This document shows positions 1-6,096 of a stretch of 9,147 nucleotides of DNA, one piece after another. A program made the position numbers and the translations under genes. The first letter of the stretch is position 1, and each line of letters starts with the position of its first letter. The DNA is taken from positions 1 through 9,147 of the forward strand of contig JABEUT010000324.1 of NCBI GenBank assembly GCA_013044305.1. Direction: 5' to 3'. Source of the DNA: Bacteroidia bacterium (GTDB lineage: Bacteria; Bacteroidota; Bacteroidia; JABEUT01). The notes beneath the pieces were generated by a model that made no database searches, was not told where the DNA came from, and saw nothing but the letters and a program-made list of their open reading frames with translations.

Positions 1-464
1 AACTCCGGCGGTATATTGCCGGGCAGCTTAAAGGGATAGCTTTGAACCAGCAGCCTGGCAAGAAAATCGGATGCAGCCGGCGTTTCAGACCCGGAACCCG
101 GCTTTTTCACAGCGCTGCGAATAATGGAGTCGAGAAGCGATAAGGCGCCCGGGGCCGCACCTGCTCCCTGGCCATCTTCCTTTAAATTACCGGTATGGCT
201 GCCATTGCCATTTTCCGGACTTAGCATAATTACGGGAATAGCCGAAGTAATCTTGTTTTTACTCAATATTCCGGGCACGCACAAGCCATCCATATCGGGG
301 AGCGATGTATTGCAGAAAATAATATCGGGTTTTTCCGATTTGGCGGCTTCAATACCCGCTATGCCGTTTGCGGCGGCAATGGCTTTATACCCCGACCGGC
401 GTATATGATTACAGGTATTTTCGCGAAGCTCATCCCTGCCTTCAATTACAAGTATATTATGCAT
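1..464 (-). CDS. Degenerate response-regulator receiver protein (partial, C-terminus outside the window)
   Basis: The 154 visible codons start at ATG 464-462 and run off the left edge. Residues 1-82 follow a CheY-like receiver: beta-1 ILVIEG (4-9), then DELREN (11-16), RSGYKAIAAANG (23-34), KPDIIFCNTSLPDMDG (45-60) and IPVIMLS (76-82). The hydrophobic pattern and LPDMDG are typical of the family. Key residues are altered. The usual phosphoacceptor Asp is Asn52, the acidic pair after beta-1 is Glu-Gly (8-9), and no Lys-Pro follows beta-5; a Gly/Ala/Asn-rich stretch (85-107) is there instead. Ser82 keeps the Thr/Ser position. Family knowledge says such pseudo-receivers are not phosphorylated at Asp and act by binding or constitutively; that this one does so is inference. 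After about residue 122 comes a segment I do not recognise, so the output is unknown. The gene is divergent from the 807-3101 operon. Confidence 0.72.
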   Translation of the reverse strand, partial: MHNILVIEGRDELRENTCNHIRRSGYKAIAAANGIAGIEAAKSEKPDIIFCNTSLPDMDGLCVPGILSKNKITSAIPVIMLSPENGNGSHTGNLKEDGQGAGAAPGALSLLDSIIRSAVKKPGSGSETPAASDFLARLLVQSYPFKLPGNIPPE

Positions 465-557
465 AAATTTTTTATAAAGAGGAGCGCCGCCGCCGGAAGT
501 TAAAAGAGTAGCCAGTAAAATAGCGATGCAAATTCACGACAGTTACGGCTTATCCGG

Positions 558-573
558 TATGATTTAAATCATA
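558..573. promoter_or_regulatory. 16-bp perfect palindrome with FNR-type core (candidate operator)
   Basis: TATGATTTAAATCATA is a perfect dyad. Its centre reads TGAT-TTAA-ATCA, the core of the FNR/CRP-family site TTGAT-N4-ATCAA, with the outermost bases A/T in place of T/A. It lies 94 bp upstream of the minus-strand receiver gene and 234 bp upstream of the plus-strand synthase. A second inverted pair, TATCAGG (572-578) and CCTGATA (615-621), overlaps its right end. Binding by a CRP/FNR-family regulator is inference from site shape. Confidence 0.4.
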
Positions 574-623
574 TCAGGCACAATGCCCAATTATCTGAAA
601 TTGAATGAAAATAACCTGATAAT

Positions 624-631
624 CAAACCTA
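624..631 (-). promoter_or_regulatory. Candidate Bacteroidota -7 promoter element for the receiver gene
   Basis: On the minus strand this reads TAGGTTTG, an exact match to the TAnnTTTG element. No TTTG is seen at the expected -33 distance. Transcription would start near 618-621 and give a leader of about 155 nt before the ATG at 464. The match is only a few fixed bases, so confidence is moderate. Confidence 0.4.
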
Positions 632-702
632 AGGGCTAAATTATTTGCAGACTAATTAAATATTATCCGTATATTTACCCTCTGGCAATGGACAGATTGC
701 AT

Positions 703-729
703 CCGGAAAGGTATTTCCGGCAAATTTGC
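703..729. repeat. Hairpin and adjoining palindrome upstream of the synthase operon
   Basis: CCGGAAA (703-709), loop GGTA, TTTCCGG (714-720) form a 7-bp stem. A 10-bp palindrome, GCAAATTTGC (720-729), follows directly. Both lie 78-104 bp upstream of the ATG at 807, so they could be an operator or leader structure. I found no TAnnTTTG element on the plus strand between 580 and 806, so the promoter of the operon is not located. Confidence 0.35.
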
Positions 730-806
730 ACTTTGCCACAAGTAAAACATTAACAAAGGATTATTAACCCCCCATTATTGCGAAAACAACAGAATAACCA
801 ACATAG

Positions 807-2039
807 ATGATGAACACTCTGCGCAAGAAAACACATGCATACACAGCGCCGCAGGAAGTAAAAGCCAAAGGAGTTTATCCTTTTTTCCGCGAAATTACTT
901 CCGCACAGGATACCGAAGTTATGATGGGCGGCAAAAAGGTGCTCATGTTCGGCTCCAACAGCTATATGGGCCTTACCACTCACCCGCAAATTGAAGAGGC
1001 TGCCATTGCTGCCATACGTAAATATGGGACGGGATGCGCCGGTTCGCGTTTCCTGAACGGAAATACCGACCTGCATCTAGAACTGGAAAAAGCGCTGGCA
1101 GATTATGTTGGCAAGGAAGAGGCTGTAGTATTCAGTACAGGGTTCCAGGCTAACCTCGGGGCGGTATCGGCGCTCATCGGCAGGCACGATTATATGCTTA
1201 TAGACGACTCCGTACATGCCTCATTAATAGATGGATGCAGGTTATCTTTCGGCACTTTGTTAAAGTATGACCATAACGATATGCAATCCCTTAAACGCTT
1301 GCTGGACAGGGTTGCCGACAAACCCGGCATAAAACTTATTATTACCGACGGCATATTCAGTATGGAGGGCGAAATAGCCAAACTGCCAGAGATAGTGCAG
1401 CTTGCAAAGCAATACAATGCCTCCGTAATGTCGGATGACGCCCACGCCCTCGGAGTATTGGGGAAAAACGGATGCGGAACCGCCAATCATTTCGGATTAG
1501 ATAACGATGTGGAGATTATCATGGGTACTTTTAGCAAATCGCTGGCATCGCTTGGAGGCTTTATCGCCGCCTCCGCCGATGTAATAAACTACCTGCGCCA
1601 CAACGCAAGGTCTCTTATCTTCAGCGCCAGCATTCCCCCTGCCGCCGCGGCAAGCGCACTCGAAGCGCTCCGCATTATCATCCGGGAGCCGGAACGTATA
1701 GAACGGCTCTGGAAGAATACCCGCCACCTGATGAAACTGTTGAAAGACGCCGGATTTGACACCGGTCACAGCGATACACCCATTATACCTATTTATATCA
1801 GGGACAATGACAAGACTTTCATGTTTACCAAAATGTTAGCCGAAGAAGGCGTATTTGTCAACCCTGTGGTTACACCTGCCGTTAAAGGTGACTCCAGCCT
1901 CATCAGGCTGTCGCTGATGGCAACCCATACCTTTCCGCAAATTGAATTGGCCGTGGAGAAAATCATTAAAGTGGCGAAGAAACTTGATGTGCCCCTCAAT
2001 CATGTAAACGCGGAGAAGCAACCGGCAAACAGCAGGTAA
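807..2039 (+). CDS. spt: Alpha-oxoamine synthase, probable serine palmitoyltransferase (sphingolipid synthesis)
   Basis: A PLP-dependent fold-type I enzyme of 410 residues, the usual length for bacterial homologues. The family condenses an amino acid with an acyl-CoA. Serine palmitoyltransferase joins serine and palmitoyl-CoA to give 3-ketosphinganine in the cytosol. Visible family features are NSYMGL (51-56), GTGCAGSRFLNGNTDLH (74-90), His137 in DSVHASL (the ring-stacking His), SDDAHALGVLG (209-219) with Asp211 and His213, and the PLP lysine Lys244 in GTFSKSLASLGG (240-251). The TFSKS form of the lysine motif is the one seen in serine palmitoyltransferases, whereas KBL and BioF usually carry a GTLGK- or GTFGK-like form. 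No threonine dehydrogenase or biotin gene is nearby. The start could be either of two consecutive ATGs (807 or 810). The next gene begins 36 bp after the stop, so the two are probably co-transcribed. KBL or another oxoamine synthase remains possible. Confidence 0.85.
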   Translation: MMNTLRKKTHAYTAPQEVKAKGVYPFFREITSAQDTEVMMGGKKVLMFGSNSYMGLTTHPQIEEAAIAAIRKYGTGCAGSRFLNGNTDLHLELEKALADYVGKEEAVVFSTGFQANLGAVSALIGRHDYMLIDDSVHASLIDGCRLSFGTLLKYDHNDMQSLKRLLDRVADKPGIKLIITDGIFSMEGEIAKLPEIVQLAKQYNASVMSDDAHALGVLGKNGCGTANHFGLDNDVEIIMGTFSKSLASLGGFIAASADVINYLRHNARSLIFSASIPPAAAASALEALRIIIREPERIERLWKNTRHLMKLLKDAGFDTGHSDTPIIPIYIRDNDKTFMFTKMLAEEGVFVNPVVTPAVKGDSSLIRLSLMATHTFPQIELAVEKIIKVAKKLDVPLNHVNAEKQPANSR

Positions 2040-2075
2040 GCCCCAACTCTGCTCTTTTCCTTACCGTTCCTCACC

Positions 2076-3101
2076 ATGAGCCCCGTACCAAAGGAACAGC
2101 CTACCATACTGATTACCGGAGCAAGCGGCTTTATAGGCAGCTTTCTGGCAGAAGAAGCCCTTGACAGGGGTATGAAGGTGATTGCGGCGGTGCGGGGCAC
2201 AAGCAGCCGCAAGTACCTGCAGGATAATCGTATTGTTTTTGTTGAACTCGATTTTTCATCGGCCGCAAACCTCGCCGGCAAACTTGAAAAGCTTGTGTCA
2301 GAGTTTGGGAAAATTGATTATGTGGTTCACAACGCCGGCATTACCAAAGCCCCGAAAGAGGATGACTACCTTGAGATAAACACACGGTTTACCCAAAACT
2401 TCCTCGACGCCCTTACCCGGGCAAAGGCTATACCGTCGAAATTTGTTTATATGAGCAGCCTTGCCGCCTACGGTCCCGGAAACCCTGTAACCATGGAGCC
2501 AATAAAAGATAAGCACATACCCGCACCGCTTACGGCGTATGGCAAAAGCAAGCTGCTGGCAGAAAATGCAATTAAAGCAAGGCAGGATATACCCTGGGCC
2601 ATCATACGTCCTACCGCCGTATTCGGGCCACGCGAGAAGGAAATTTTTGCTCTCTTCAAAATTGTCAACCGCCACCTGCACCCCTGGATCAGGGTGAAGA
2701 ACCAGAAGATGAGCTTTATTTATGTAAAAGACCTGGTGCGCGCAGTGCTCGATGCCGCCGTTTCACCCCTGTCAGGCAGGTCGTATTTTATATCCGACGG
2801 GCAAACATACCAGGGCAATGTTTTTGGAGGATATGTAAAAAAAGCGCTTGGCAAAAAAGCGCTCGACATACCTGTATCGGGTAAACTGATGAATGCAATT
2901 GCACGCCTACTCGAAATGCTTACCGCCCTTGTGGGCAAAACCCCGGGCCTGAATTCGGAAAAAGCAGTGGAACTGGGCAGTGTTAACTGGACATGCGATA
3001 TTTCGCCCGCCGTTACCGAGCTGAACTTCAAACCGCATTATACCCTCGGAAGTGCAATAGAGGAAACTGCTGTCTGGTATAAAAAGGAAGGGTGGCTGTA
3101 A
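2076..3101 (+). CDS. Extended-SDR NAD(P)-dependent epimerase/reductase, probably in the sphingolipid pathway
   Basis: A 341-residue extended short-chain dehydrogenase/reductase. The Rossmann start is ILITGASGFIG (11-21) with the GxxGxxG glycines at 15, 18 and 21. HNAG (85-88) follows beta-4. The catalytic residues are Ser127/Ser128 in YMSSLAAYG, Tyr155 and Lys159 in AYGKSK. IIRPTAVFGP (176-185) is the typical substrate-domain entry. It follows the serine-palmitoyltransferase-like gene by 36 bp on the same strand. In Caulobacter an enzyme of this superfamily (CerR) reduces an oxidised ceramide intermediate, and a reductase is required after the synthase in any sphingolipid route. The assignment as the 3-keto reductase or a CerR equivalent is therefore inference from context; the SDR fold itself is clear. 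It ends 18 bp from the convergent QueD-family gene, leaving little room for a terminator. Confidence 0.82.
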   Translation: MSPVPKEQPTILITGASGFIGSFLAEEALDRGMKVIAAVRGTSSRKYLQDNRIVFVELDFSSAANLAGKLEKLVSEFGKIDYVVHNAGITKAPKEDDYLEINTRFTQNFLDALTRAKAIPSKFVYMSSLAAYGPGNPVTMEPIKDKHIPAPLTAYGKSKLLAENAIKARQDIPWAIIRPTAVFGPREKEIFALFKIVNRHLHPWIRVKNQKMSFIYVKDLVRAVLDAAVSPLSGRSYFISDGQTYQGNVFGGYVKKALGKKALDIPVSGKLMNAIARLLEMLTALVGKTPGLNSEKAVELGSVNWTCDISPAVTELNFKPHYTLGSAIEETAVWYKKEGWL

Positions 3102-3119
3102 ACCGATGGCAGTAGGCCT

Positions 3120-3581
3120 CTATGCATTGTCTTCGGCGTACCAGTCGGCAAAGGAACCGGGAGCCTCTTTCAGCCGTACGCTGTGCAGTGTAATATTTAC
3201 AGGCAAGCTTTTTTTCACCAGTTCCACAAAGCCAAGGAGCATATTTTCGCAGGTAGGCTGGTAATCGGTCCAGATAATCTTTTCCTTTACCCTGTTCTTA
3301 AGTTCGCCGGCAAGGTACGATGCATTGTTCAGAACAAGCGCATGGTCGTATCTTGAAATGATGTGCTCATCCACTATCTTCTTCAGCACCCCGAAGTCCA
3401 CCACCATGCCGTTGTTGTTGTCGGCTGCATCATCAATGGGCTTCCCCTTTACGGTTACCGACAGCTTATAGGAATGGCCGTGTATGTTTCTGCATGGGCC
3501 GTTATAATTATCGAGGGCGTGGGCCATTTCAAAGGTAAATTCCTGCGTTAGTCTAATTACTTGAGTTTTTTGTCGGGACAT
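3120..3581 (-). CDS. queD: 6-carboxytetrahydropterin synthase / 6-pyruvoyl-tetrahydropterin synthase family (QueD)
   Basis: A 153-residue T-fold enzyme. In bacteria the family usually converts 7,8-dihydroneopterin triphosphate to 6-carboxy-5,6,7,8-tetrahydropterin for queuosine and other 7-deazaguanines. The zinc ligands are His21 (FEMAHAL), His34 and His36 (CRNIHGHSY). The likely catalytic residues are Cys30, Asp79 and His80 (YDHALVLN), Glu112 (PTCEN) and the pterin-anchoring Glu139 (RLKEAPG). The CxxxHGH spacing fits QueD better than mammalian PTPS. The start at 3581 places the FTFEMAH strand at the normal distance. It lies 98 bp downstream of pyrB on the same strand and no promoter element is visible in that gap, so read-through from the pyr genes is possible. 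No other queuosine gene is in view. A pterin-synthesis role cannot be excluded. Confidence 0.9.
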   Translation of the reverse strand: MSRQKTQVIRLTQEFTFEMAHALDNYNGPCRNIHGHSYKLSVTVKGKPIDDAADNNNGMVVDFGVLKKIVDEHIISRYDHALVLNNASYLAGELKNRVKEKIIWTDYQPTCENMLLGFVELVKKSLPVNITLHSVRLKEAPGSFADWYAEDNA

Positions 3582-3679
3582 GGTCTTGGGTAGTTGTGTT
3601 ATTTTTAGCGGGTTGATTTATGTGGTATTGCCGGCGGGATGTTGAATGAGATGAGGGCTGAAATTGTAGTTCCGTCTGA

Positions 3680-4666
3680 TTAATTTTTGGCGGCAAGCAG
3701 GTACAGCACTGCCATACGTATGGCTACACCGTTTTCCACCTGATCGAGGATGATGGATTGTTCGGAGTCGGCTACATCGCTTGTTATCTCCACCCCGCGG
3801 TTGATGGGTCCGGGGTGCATGATGGTTATTTTCTTATCGAGCGAATCGAGTCTCTGCCGGGTTAGTCCGTAGAGCATGGTGTATTCCCTTAGCGAAGGGA
3901 AGTATTTTATGTCCTGCCGTTCCATCTGAATGCGCAGCATATTGGCGGCATCGCACCAGGTTAGGGCTTTCATCAGGTCGAACTCTACTTTTACTCCAAG
4001 CTGCCCTATATATTTAGGTAAAAGCGTCGGCGGTCCGCATACCATTACTTCGGCGCCCAGCTTTTGCAGGCAGAATATATTGGATAGCGCCACCCGTGAG
4101 TGCATGATATCGCCTATTATGGCAATTTTTTTGCCGCGCACACTGCCATATTTTTCACGTATGGAGTAGGCATCGAGCAATGCCTGTGTCGGATGCTCGT
4201 GGGTGCCGTCGCCTGCGTTCACTATTATCGAATTTACATGCTTTGAGAGGAAGGAACAGGCGCCGGGGCTGGAGTGCCGCATTACAATCATATCCACCTT
4301 CATGGCGAGTATGTTGTTTACCGTGTCTATAAGCGTTTCGCCTTTTTTTACCGATGAGGCCGAGGCGGAAAAGTTCAGCACATCGGCGGAAAGGCGGCGC
4401 TCGGCTAGTTCGAAGGAGATACGGGTGCGGGTGGAGTTTTCGAAGAAGATATTTGCTATAGTTACATCACGCAGCGAGGGTACTTTTTTTATGGGGCGGT
4501 TTATAACCGATTTAAAAGTATCGGCGGTGGCGAAAATGAGTTCAATGTCGGCAGGCGTAATGTCTTTTATTCCGAGTAGATGTTTCACGCTCAAAGATTT
4601 GCCCCTTTCCTTCTTTACCCCGGCAAGCCGATGCGGCTCTTTTTGCATTTTATTATTTTCACTCAT
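3680..4666 (-). CDS. pyrB: Aspartate carbamoyltransferase, catalytic chain
   Basis: A 328-residue enzyme of the second step of pyrimidine synthesis: carbamoyl phosphate plus aspartate gives N-carbamoylaspartate. The carbamoyl-phosphate motif is FFENSTRTR (74-82). The 80s loop has Lys107/108 in VKKGETL. Further motifs are RHSSPGA (130-136), GDGTHEHPTQALLD (152-165), RIQMERQ (245-251) and HPGPINRG (284-291). The sequence style is that of the pyrR-linked ATCases, and no regulatory chain gene (pyrI) is adjacent. The recognisable domain begins at about residue 25 (LSVKHLLGI), so there is a 24-residue Lys/Glu-rich N-terminal extension. The ATG at 4666 is favoured because it overlaps the TGA of a possible 31-codon ORF as ATGA. 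Met7 is a less likely alternative start. pyrR lies 102 bp upstream. Confidence 0.95.
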   Translation of the reverse strand: MSENNKMQKEPHRLAGVKKERGKSLSVKHLLGIKDITPADIELIFATADTFKSVINRPIKKVPSLRDVTIANIFFENSTRTRISFELAERRLSADVLNFSASASSVKKGETLIDTVNNILAMKVDMIVMRHSSPGACSFLSKHVNSIIVNAGDGTHEHPTQALLDAYSIREKYGSVRGKKIAIIGDIMHSRVALSNIFCLQKLGAEVMVCGPPTLLPKYIGQLGVKVEFDLMKALTWCDAANMLRIQMERQDIKYFPSLREYTMLYGLTRQRLDSLDKKITIMHPGPINRGVEITSDVADSEQSIILDQVENGVAIRMAVLYLLAAKN

Positions 4667-4673
4667 ACCTCAT
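4654..4673 (-). repeat. 20-bp direct repeat, copy at the pyrB start
   Basis: On the minus strand ATGAGGTATGAGTGAAAATA spans the pyrB start codon. The copy at 4746-4765 differs by a single base (19 of 20 identical). The copies are 92 bp apart. Confidence 0.8.
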
Positions 4674-4758
4674 AATTCTTTTTACCCTTATCCTTACTTC
4701 TCCCAAGCGGGAGAAGCGTTTCTTTCTGAATATACTCGTCGTTTGTATTTTCATTCAT
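4663..4758 (-). CDS. Possible 31-codon ORF in the pyrR-pyrB linker, coupled to pyrB
   Basis: ATG 4758-4756 opens a 31-codon frame ending in TGA at 4665-4663, which overlaps the pyrB ATG (ATGA). The peptide starts MNENTNDEYIQKE and ends KGKKNYEV. It resembles the pyrB start, MSENNKMQKE and then a Lys-rich stretch ending in GKS, with three extra codons. It begins with a near-identical 20-bp start region, so it looks like a diverged partial duplicate of the pyrB 5' end. Whether it is translated, acts as a leader peptide, or is inert is unknown. Confidence 0.3.
   Translation of the reverse strand: MNENTNDEYIQKETLLPLGRSKDKGKKNYEV
4697..4716 (-). repeat. 8-bp perfect stem-loop in the pyrR-pyrB linker
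   Basis: Minus strand CTTCTCCC, loop GCTT, GGGAGAAG forms a perfect 8-bp stem with a 4-nt loop inside the 31-codon ORF, about 30 nt before the pyrB ATG. No U-run follows on the minus strand, so it is not an intrinsic terminator there. An mRNA stability or translational control element between the regulator and its target gene is possible. Confidence 0.55.
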
Positions 4759-4765
4759 ACCTCAT
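4746..4765 (-). repeat. 20-bp direct repeat, copy at the start of the 31-codon ORF
   Basis: On the minus strand ATGAGGTATGAATGAAAATA begins 3 nt after the pyrR stop codon and contains the ATG of the 31-codon ORF. It pairs with the copy at 4654-4673. Confidence 0.8.
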
Positions 4766-4768
4766 CAT

Positions 4769-5320
4769 TCATCTCTCATCACTCGAGAGGAGCCATACCC
4801 CGTCGGTTTTGTCGCCTGCTTCGGTTAATTCGGTTTTTATATTTTGCGATACAATGGTATCTACTTTTTTGCCAACGTAATCAGGTTGTATGGGCAGGTG
4901 GCGGCTGTAGCGCCTGTCAATAAGCACGAGCAGTTCCACTTTTTTGGGCCTGCCGAAATCGAGCAGCGCGTCGAGCCCTGCGCGGATGGTCCTGCCGGAA
5001 AAGAGCACATCATCCACAAGAATTACATTTTTGTTTTCCACAGTAACAAAGTCCATATTCATGCTGCTGGGCGCAATGGGATGTCCTTTGGTGCGGAAAT
5101 CGTCGCGGTAAAATGTCGGGTCTATTTCGCCGTATGATATTTCACTTTTTGTAAGCTTGCTCAACTCGCTCTGCAGGCGGCGCGCCAAGTAAATGCCCCG
5201 TGGCTGCAGGCCGATAATAACACAGTCTTGAAAATTGTCGTGGTTTTCTATTAACTGGTGGCAAAGTCGGTCAAGAGTAAGCTCGAGTTGCTTGGGCGAG
5301 AGTAATACTTTGCGCTTCAT
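4769..5320 (-). CDS. pyrR: PyrR-type bifunctional pyrimidine regulator / uracil phosphoribosyltransferase
   Basis: A 183-residue type I phosphoribosyltransferase. In Gram-positive bacteria PyrR binds pyr mRNA leaders when UMP is present and also makes UMP from uracil and PRPP. The PRPP-binding loop is ILVDDVLFSGRT (100-111). IIGLQPRGIYLARRL (35-49) and LIDRRYSRHLPIQPDYVGK (133-151) are PyrR hallmarks. The length matches the usual ~180 residues. The frame stays open upstream to 5551, but that part is unlike the family and would overlap the divergent gene, so ATG 5320 is chosen. pyrB follows 102 bp after the stop. RNA-binding regulation in this organism is inference: no PyrR-type attenuator leader is visible upstream of pyrR. 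Confidence 0.93.
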   Translation of the reverse strand: MKRKVLLSPKQLELTLDRLCHQLIENHDNFQDCVIIGLQPRGIYLARRLQSELSKLTKSEISYGEIDPTFYRDDFRTKGHPIAPSSMNMDFVTVENKNVILVDDVLFSGRTIRAGLDALLDFGRPKKVELLVLIDRRYSRHLPIQPDYVGKKVDTIVSQNIKTELTEAGDKTDGVWLLSSDER

Positions 5321-5327
5321 CAAAGCC

Positions 5328-5335
5328 CAAAGATA
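5328..5335 (-). promoter_or_regulatory. Candidate -7 promoter element of pyrR
   Basis: The minus strand reads TATCTTTG, matching TAnnTTTG, and ends 7 nt before the pyrR ATG. If used, transcription would begin only a few bases upstream of the start codon, so the mRNA would be almost leaderless. No clear -33 TTTG is present. Confidence 0.45.
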
Positions 5336-5430
5336 GTGGAATTTATTGAATGAGGAGTTTTGGAGTGAGAATTGTGAATTAATGATCGCTTTCTGTTTGC
5401 AAAATTCTAATGAATCACCGTAAATTAAGC

Positions 5431-5450
5431 AGGTATATTTCGTACCTTTG
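5431..5450 (+). promoter_or_regulatory. Promoter element and overlapping dyad of the first toxin-antitoxin operon
   Basis: TACCTTTG (5443-5450) matches the -7 element TAnnTTTG, 15 bp before the antitoxin ATG at 5466. The inverted repeat AGGTA (5431-5435) / TACCT (5443-5447), with a 7-bp spacer, overlaps it. An operator in this place would suit the autorepression typical of type II modules. Confidence 0.55.
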
Positions 5451-5465
5451 AAAAAACAAACAAAT

Positions 5466-5672
5466 ATGGATACCCCGAAACCCATTACAAGGCACGAACA
5501 ATTCATTGCAGGCAAAAATGGGAAAATAGAATATGTAGTCGTTCCTGCCAAAGAGTACGAGATACTTGCCGAAATCGTGGAAGATTACGGATTAGGATTA
5601 GCCATGAAAAAAGCATTGAAAGACAAAATGTATTCCAAAAAGGACGCATTAAAATTTTTGGGTGATGCTTGA
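5466..5672 (+). CDS. Type II antitoxin (Phd/YefM-like) of a RelE-family module
   Basis: A 68-residue protein. The N-terminal part, IEYVVVPAKEYEILAEIVED (21-40), has the VP..EYE.L.E..ED pattern common in antitoxins of this type. It is followed by an A..KAL.D..YSK.DALKFL tail (47-65), which usually wraps the toxin. Its role would be to neutralise the following toxin and, with it, repress the operon. A TTG 18 nt upstream (5448) is in frame but lies inside the -7 promoter element, so ATG 5466 is used. The stop overlaps the toxin start. The family name is by pattern, not by a search. Confidence 0.78.
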   Translation: MDTPKPITRHEQFIAGKNGKIEYVVVPAKEYEILAEIVEDYGLGLAMKKALKDKMYSKKDALKFLGDA

Positions 5673-5937
5673 TGTTTCCTATGCCGAATCATTTCTGAAA
5701 GACTTAAAGTTACTTAAAAGCACTCCATATTTCAAAAAAGTAAAAAGTATCTGCTTTTCTGAACTGCCGTCTTTTTCATCAACGAAAGACATTAAGAACC
5801 TGAAGAAGTTAGAAGGACATGCTAATTTTTACAGAATCCGGATCGGCGATTATAGAATCGGGCTACACATTAAAGAAAATAGAATACAGGTTTTGCGGGT
5901 ATTAAACCGAAAAGAAATTTATAGGTACTTTCCTTAA
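5665..5937 (+). CDS. RelE-family toxin (probable mRNA interferase)
   Basis: A 90-residue protein. It has the RelE/ParE superfamily layout: an N-terminal helix pair (AESFLKDLKLL, 7-17), then KLEGHANFYRIRIGDYRIG (48-66), then the terminal strand and tail IQVLRVLNRKEIYRYFP (74-90). Arg64, Arg82 and Tyr86 or Tyr88 are candidates for RelE-type catalytic residues. RelE toxins cut mRNA at the ribosome; the gyrase-poisoning ParE subtype is less likely given the LNRKEIY tail. The gene overlaps the antitoxin stop by 8 nt (11 nt if the in-frame GTG at 5662 is the start), consistent with translational coupling. Both genes are A/T-rich compared with pyrR and pyrB, as is common for mobile modules. No clear terminator follows. 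Confidence 0.82.
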   Translation: MLDVSYAESFLKDLKLLKSTPYFKKVKSICFSELPSFSSTKDIKNLKKLEGHANFYRIRIGDYRIGLHIKENRIQVLRVLNRKEIYRYFP

Positions 5938-6033
5938 AGGTATAAAAACTCTTTGCATTTTATCACAAGAACGCCACTCCATTCTTAGTTTAATATTGGC
6001 GTGACAACTAATGCACTAGTCGCCAGTTTATTC

Positions 6034-6051
6034 GTAACAAGGCCTTGTTAC
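6034..6051. repeat. 18-bp perfect palindrome
   Basis: GTAACAAGG followed by CCTTGTTAC is a perfect 18-bp dyad. As RNA it would make a 7-bp stem with a GGCC loop. It lies inside the MITE-like segment, about 100 bp after the RelE-family toxin gene. Confidence 0.75.
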
Positions 6052-6055
6052 AGTC

Positions 6056-6096
6056 ATTGCCTGACTCTCTGGTCGAGAGAAGCAATCTCAATTTTT
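6056..6096 (+). repeat. Two-part stem-loop followed by a short T-run (possible weak terminator)
   Basis: The outer stem is ATTGC (6056-6060) / GCAAT (6082-6086). The inner stem is CTCTC (6065-6069) / GAGAG (6075-6079) with a 5-nt loop. ATTTTT follows after 4 nt. It could end the toxin-antitoxin transcript or be structure internal to the repeat. The stem is weak for a terminator. Confidence 0.3.

Noticed and set aside
124..408. 94-codon plus-strand frame at the left edge
   Set aside because: It is antisense to the receiver-like gene, whose family motifs are clear on the minus strand.
4203..4880. 225-codon plus-strand frame across the starts of pyrB and the end of pyrR
   Set aside because: It is the antisense shadow of two strongly identified genes.
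5321..5551. 77-codon N-terminal extension of the pyrR frame
   Set aside because: PyrR homologues start at MKRKVLLS-like sequence. The extension is unlike the family, covers the candidate pyrR promoter and overlaps the divergent antitoxin gene.
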